Positions 59,442 to 64,000 of a stretch of DNA of 64,000 nucleotides are shown here, piece by piece; positions within the stretch are counted from its first letter, which is position 1; every line of letters starts with the position of its first letter. The notes below the pieces were generated by a model. It was given only the letters and a program-made list of their open reading frames with translations, was not told where the DNA came from and searched no databases. Both the position numbers and the translations under genes were made by a program. Source of the stretch: Alisma plantago-aquatica (Eukaryota; Streptophyta; Magnoliopsida; Alismatales; Alismataceae); NCBI GenBank assembly GCA_963693085.1, contig OY856411.1, positions 116,490,767 to 116,554,766 on the forward strand, given 5' to 3'.

Positions 59442-60133
59442 TGTAACACCCCTGACCTGGGTTATGAACTAACCCTAGAAGTTTTGCCTAAAAATGTAAT
59501 TATAATACTTGTGAAAACTCCCTGGCATGTAATTAAGTTCCTCAGGAACTTTTACTTTCAATTTTGCTCCTTTTTGAATAAAGTTGTAGCATTGTGTTGT
59601 ATGCAGGGACCTATGTGCAAATTACCCAGTTTAAGGGTTGAACTTGCACAATTCACAAGATAAAGATGTTCCTTTGATGATGAGACATCATGGAGATGTC
59701 TATTATAAAGTTTGAGGGATTTCCCAAGCTTGAGCACCAAGGTGCAGCTGTGGAAGCAATCCCCATGCTCAGAAACCCTAATTTGGGGTAAAGTGCAATT
59801 TACCCAAATTGAGGGGGTCCAACTTGTAATTTTCACCATCTAGAACATCTGTTATGACTCTTGTCATCATTTAGAGTAAAAATGATGAAAGAGATACATC
59901 ATTCACTAATCAGATGAGAAAAATGATCTTTGTGATAGAAATCACCTAAAATGGGTACAAAACCCTTTCATGTATGTACCCTAGTTGAAGGTTGGATTCC
60001 TTTACCCTTAGATCTTGAACTTTCTTGAGAATTGCATAAGATTGTATGGGCTTGGGCGTGCCCTTGAGCAAGGAGGGACCTAGATGTGAATAATGATTTT
60101 GAGAGGTCCTTGTGCTTGAAAATAGGCTAAAGC

Positions 60134-60140
60134 TATAAAA
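60134..60140 (+). promoter_or_regulatory. LTR TATA box
   Basis: AGCTATAAAAGCT, 692 bp from the LTR start, matches the position of the TATA box in the opposite-strand element X. Confidence 0.55.
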
Positions 60141-60654
60141 GCTTTTTCCTTTGCAACCGAGCAAACGATCTTGCTCCTGTTTCATTACTTCCTTTCTTTC
60201 TCAAATGAGAAGGACCTTGCTCTGGAACTCAGGAGAAACGACCAAGGGTGCAAGGTAGGTTTGGATTCCTCTTCTTGCCCAAATTCTATGGTTAGAACTC
60301 GGACTCAAGGGCAAATTCATGGCTAGCTTACTTAATTCTATCTTTCTAGCCATCTTTCCTCAATCTTCCTTGGAGGAGTCACCTTGGCCGACCTGTAGAG
60401 CCTCTTGGACACCATTAAAAGCTTGGACCTCGAAAGCTTGGAGCTCAAGGAGCAAGCTTTAGGCGGGTTTTATAACTCTAAACTTGTGCTTTATATGTAT
60501 GCTTTACTTCTTGCAATTTTCTTAGTAAATCTTCTTCTACCTCCCTTCTTCCTTGCACGTTTGCAAGCAAACCAGTGGAGAAACCGACCTTGCAAGAGGT
60601 TGAAGATGAGGGGCGTGATTCCCTATGCTACTTTTCCAAATGACCTTGGACCCT

Positions 60655-61215
60655 TTTGGTCCAAACGGTTGCAAACCGTTTGGGTTCAAACGGTTTCAAA
60701 CCGTTTGCTCTCAAACGGTCTTGCAAGACCGTTTGGATTGAAACGGTCTCAAGACTATTTGAGGGAGTTGACCAAGGGACGACCGTTTGAGGGTCTGTTC
60801 CTAAAATATTGAATTTCATCTCTGCAAAGAATCAAAGTCTAATTCTTAACCAATTGGGAGTTGAGGGCACTTCAATATGGAACCCTAATCGGGTGAAAAA
60901 GTGCTGAATTAACATATAGATCTTGTTGAGTTTTGGGTTGAAGGACCCAAACGGTCTCAAGACCGTTTGGGGATTCTACCAAACGGTCCCAAGACCGTTT
61001 GGGCACAACCCAAGACCGTTTGAAGGTCTAGTGTTGAGTTAATCTAATGGTTTGAGGGTCCAATTGTAGGAAATTGATGCATTGTTGAAAATTGCTGATT
61101 TTGACCTAATTGGACATCAACCTTAGTCAAAACGACTTGGATCTTGGTCAAACTTTGGGCAAACGGTCTCAAGACCGTTTGGATGATGTCCAAACGACCT
61201 CAAGACCGTTTGGGC
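60655..61215. repeat. Dispersed palindromes AAACGGTC-TCAA-GACCGTTT
   Basis: Copies near 60664 (with TTGCAAACCG), 60688, 60714 (CTTGCAAGACCG), 60951, 60985, 61155 and 61192, with arms CAAACGGTC/GACCGTTTG. The centre reads TCAA on the LTR sense strand, as in element X when X is read on its own sense strand. Confidence 0.88.
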
Positions 61216-61481
61216 CAAGTTTGAGCCCAATTGGAGGTCAATTGATAGGTTCAACCTTGAATTGATTCACATTGTTGAACATTGATGACCAATCAACTTG
61301 AAACCCTAATTGAGAACGATTGAACCCTAATTGGCTTGCAATTGAGGGTTAATTTGATGACTAAGTGATTAAGGATAACCCTAATTGGCTCAATTTATAA
61401 GTGGTTAGCATAGCTTTAGCCAATTGAGGGCTTCAACATACATATCCTTGAACTTTGGTGACCTTTGAACCCCTTTGGAGG

Positions 61482-61825
61482 TCCAAACGGTTTGAGCCCA
61501 TTTGGACCAAACGGTCTCAAGACCGTTTGGGTCCAAACGGTCTCAAGACCGTTTGAGACCAAACGGTCTCAAGACCGTTTGGGGCCAAACGGTCTCAAGA
61601 CCGTTTGGGCTCAAACGACCTCAAGACCGTTTGGGCTCAAACGACCTCAAGGTCGATTGGTCCAAACGACCTCAAACCGATTGAAGCTCCAAACGGTTTG
61701 GAAGTCAACCCTTCCAAACGGTCTTCACCTCCAAACGGTCTCAAGACCGTTTGGATCCAAACGGTCTCAAGACCGTTTGGGGTCAAACGGTCTCAAGACC
61801 GTTTGGGTGGTTGAAACCATTTGAA
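61482..61825. repeat. 26-bp tandem array of the AAACGGTCTCAAGACCGTTT palindrome
   Basis: Intact palindromes recur at exactly 26-bp spacing (for example ACGG at 61511, 61537, 61563, 61589). There are about a dozen units, some degenerate (CAAACGACCTCAAGACCG). The overlapping ORFs of Ser/Arg/Pro/Phe/Gly repeats are by-products of the period. Confidence 0.92.
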
Positions 61826-62972
61826 GGTTGAAACCGTTTGGTGATTGGTGATGGTTTGTACTTAACCATTTGATGGTGTAAATGGCTCAATGATGATTCA
61901 ATCTAAACCCTAATGGTAACTTAGGTCATTAAGGGACTATGTGATTAGTGAGTTAACCCATGATGGTGATCATGTGGCAAATTATCAAAATACCCTTGAG
62001 GGGTCTAAATAGGTAAAACCTTGTTCTAATCAAACCCTAATCACATGATGTTGATGTTTTGGCTTATGTTAGCCAATGGAGACTTATCTCGACCTGATCT
62101 AGAGTGGTGTTGTCACCATCTACTAGTGAGAGGAGAGAGGAAGTATTTCTAGAAAGAGAAAGTATCCTAGAGAGAGAAAGTACCCTTTTAAGGAGGAAAC
62201 TCTAGTGAGATACTTCATATACACATGAATGTGCATGATTAGGGAATGACCCACCTATGTGAGGTCATGGAAACCCTAATTATGATATCTAATGGATCTT
62301 AATCCTAATCAAGAGTCTTAATGATGATGTTTCTTTTACATGATGATGTAATGAGTACGATTCACCATGGAGTGAATAGTAAACCCTAAGTTTAGGGTGA
62401 AGACATGAAAAATGAATAGTAAACCCTAATTGATGACCAGTTGAGGGTTATTTAAGGGTCAAATCAGTGGAAGGTTGACCTATTTAACTCAATTGAAGTA
62501 TGAGGGTAGGTCCAATTGATGATTGGTTCCATGAATTCAATGGTTGAAGGAATCAACATTGGAAACCCTAACTCATTTGGGTGCTTTATGTAAGGAGGTC
62601 CAATGTGATTGAATCTCTTGAGAGTCAAGATGATAAATGATCCATTGACCCAATGATGAATAATAATGATAAACAAATAAGGTACAAAGGTTGAAACTCT
62701 AACAGTATCTAAGGGACTAGTACCAATTAAGGAATGAATCCCTAATTGCTTATTGAGCCAATGACTTGATACACTATGTCAAGCAGAGTTGTATACTCTT
62801 AATTGAAGGGTTGATATGACCTAATCAATTTGAGATGAAGTTAACATGAATTCATACTTGAATATGATTCATGTGGTGATTAAGGGTATGATCCTTAAGA
62901 AGAGAGATCATGAAACCTTAATCATGAATATAAACCTCTATTGACAGGACTTTTGGGTTTTTAAACCTAGAT

Positions 62973-63340
62973 GAGGGTGATCCCATGTGGAACCCTAGTT
63001 GAGGGTGATCCCATGTGGAACCCTAGTTGAGGGTGATCCCATGTAGAACCCTAGTTGAGGGTGATCCCATGTGGAACCCTAGTTGAGGGTGATCCCATGT
63101 GGAACCCTAGTTGAGGGTGATCCCATGTGGAACCCTAGTTGAGGGTGATCCCATGTGGAACCCTAGTTGAGGGTGATCCCATGTGGAACCCTAGTTGAGG
63201 GTGATCCCATGTGGAACCCTAGTTGAGGGTGATCCCATGTGGAACCCTAGTTGAGGGTGATCCCATGTGGAACCCTAGTTGAGGGTGATCCCATGTGGAA
63301 CCCTAGTTGAGGGTGATCCCATGTGGAACCCTAGTTGAGA
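62973..63340. repeat. 28-bp tandem array (13 units)
   Basis: Units of GAGGGTGATCCCATGTGG plus AACCCTAGTT are almost identical; one unit near 63040 has ATGTAG. The homogeneity indicates recent expansion. Element X has a different 40-bp unit repeated three times at the corresponding LTR position. Confidence 0.95.
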
Positions 63341-64000
63341 GTAGATTCATGTGAAACCATAATTGAGAATGCATCCTTAATTGTTGAATTGTTCACTATT
63401 ATCTGTTGAATGAACTATGCAAGTTGTTATGAGATGATAGGCATATCCAGGTAGGGAATGCCATGTTATATTAATGAACCATGCAGGTTGTTATAAGATA
63501 AAGGGCATATCCATGTAAGGAATGCCATGTTATATTCATTGAAAGCATATTTTAAGCTTTATGAATAGTAAACCTTGTTGATGCACTGTGAGTGATATCT
63601 TTTGTGATTTATGGGCTGTAAGAGCCATAAATGTTATCAAAGTCATGCTTGACAGATGACTTGAGATGAAATAACTGATGAATGAGAAAAGTTAGGCTTG
63701 CTACATTTTAAGTATTCTCATATATAGTTGTATTAATATATGATGATAAGAATACTGAATGTACCTAACTGATCAAGAGAAATGATGAGAGGAATGGATG
63801 TAGATTCATGTAGTCCATCATTCCCCACCACACAGTCTAAAAGGTGAGATGCATTCCTTACACTCCCTTAACAACATAATCAACAGCGTAGTATATCTGT
63901 AAGAGTTAACTACGAGTTATTTGATTGATGTTACCTTGAATAGCATAGATGTTCTCATATGTTTAATATTGATTGAACTCTTGCTTATTATCAGAATTGT

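Larger units (their letters stand above)
59442..64000 (+). repeat. LTR of another Tekay/Del-like element, + strand (runs off the window)
   Basis: It begins TGTAACACCCCTGACCTGGG, the same terminus as element X but in the opposite orientation. It shows the same order of landmarks: AATTACCCAG / GCAATTTACCC near the start, TATA box, CAAACGG palindromes, 26-bp tandem array, ATTAGGGTTT-type repeat (here a 28-bp array), GAGAGAGAAAGT blocks, then TTAGGCTTGCTACATTTT. Sequence identity to X is moderate, so it is a sister family. The LTR end and any internal region lie outside. The left flank GTTGA (59437-59441) would be its TSD. Confidence 0.85.

Noticed and set aside
61465..61824. Overlapping ORFs with repeated Ser-Arg-Pro-Phe-Gly peptides
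   Set aside because: They are produced in all three frames by the 26-bp tandem palindrome array; 26 is not a multiple of three, so every frame cycles through the same peptides. No start context or homology supports a gene.
62973..63340. Regular direct repeats resembling a CRISPR array
   Set aside because: The 28-bp units abut each other with no unique spacers, and the context is a plant LTR.

Overview
This is plant nuclear DNA, almost certainly from a large repeat-rich angiosperm genome. Every long coding signal that I can identify belongs to a transposable element. The one exception is a decayed remnant of a plant tetratricopeptide/thioredoxin-like (TTL) gene. I see no intact host gene, no rRNA or tRNA gene, and nothing bacterial or organellar. 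Intergenic DNA is AT-rich. Plant primer-binding sites for tRNA-Met and tRNA-Asp, a plant-type CACTA transposon and chromodomain Ty3/Gypsy elements fix the kingdom; the species cannot be read from the window.

Layout. (1) 1-7928: an Athila-type Ty3/Gypsy element on the + strand whose 5' LTR is cut by the window edge. It keeps a broken gag-protease region but has no reverse transcriptase or integrase. (2) 7929-15174: AT-rich DNA with the TTL pseudogene (about 8985-10410, minus strand). (3) 15175-35988: an old minus-strand Ty3/Gypsy element ('Z'; 5' LTR at 35710-35988, gag start at 28867, protease near 16000, RT truncated near 15175). It is split twice: by an 11,253-bp CACTA transposon (17401-28653, TSD ATA), which itself carries a 740-bp hAT-type MITE (18305-19044, TSD AGCTCCTG), and by a 5,907-bp gag-only Sirevirus (29365-35271, TSD GATAG, paired 1,410-bp LTRs). 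(4) 35989-41248: AT-rich, no recognisable gene. (5) 41249-64000: a nest of Tekay/Del-like chromoviruses. An LTR fragment (41249-42825) abuts an old + strand gag-protease remnant (42826-43628 and 58854-59441). That remnant is split by a nearly intact Tekay element ('X', 43629-58853, TSD GATCT, two 5,194-bp LTRs differing at about 16 sites by eye), and its protease is interrupted by the LTR of another related element that starts at 59442 and runs off the window.

How the parts relate. Two of the LTR elements (Athila-type, Sirevirus) keep structural gag but no polymerase, so they would need enzymes from relatives elsewhere. Element X retains all catalytic residues of gag-pol but has two in-frame stops. 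The CACTA element carries decayed tnp2 and a second gene joining a Transposase_24-type region to a Ulp1-type protease.

Most interesting signals. (a) Four unrelated element types each carry arrays of short inverted repeats built on a CGGT...ACCG (or CGGCCG) core: CACGGCCGTG in the Athila-type element, CTCGGTCGA...TCGACCGAG in the Sirevirus, AAACGGTC...GACCGTTT in the Tekay-like LTRs and GTCGGTT...AACCGAC in the CACTA ends. (b) A long, nearly perfect RNA-like hairpin (19827-20018) sits just upstream of the CACTA transposase, recalling the rice miR820 situation. (c) A 26-bp tandem period is shared by diverged LTR families, which suggests satellite-like arrays growing out of the palindromes.
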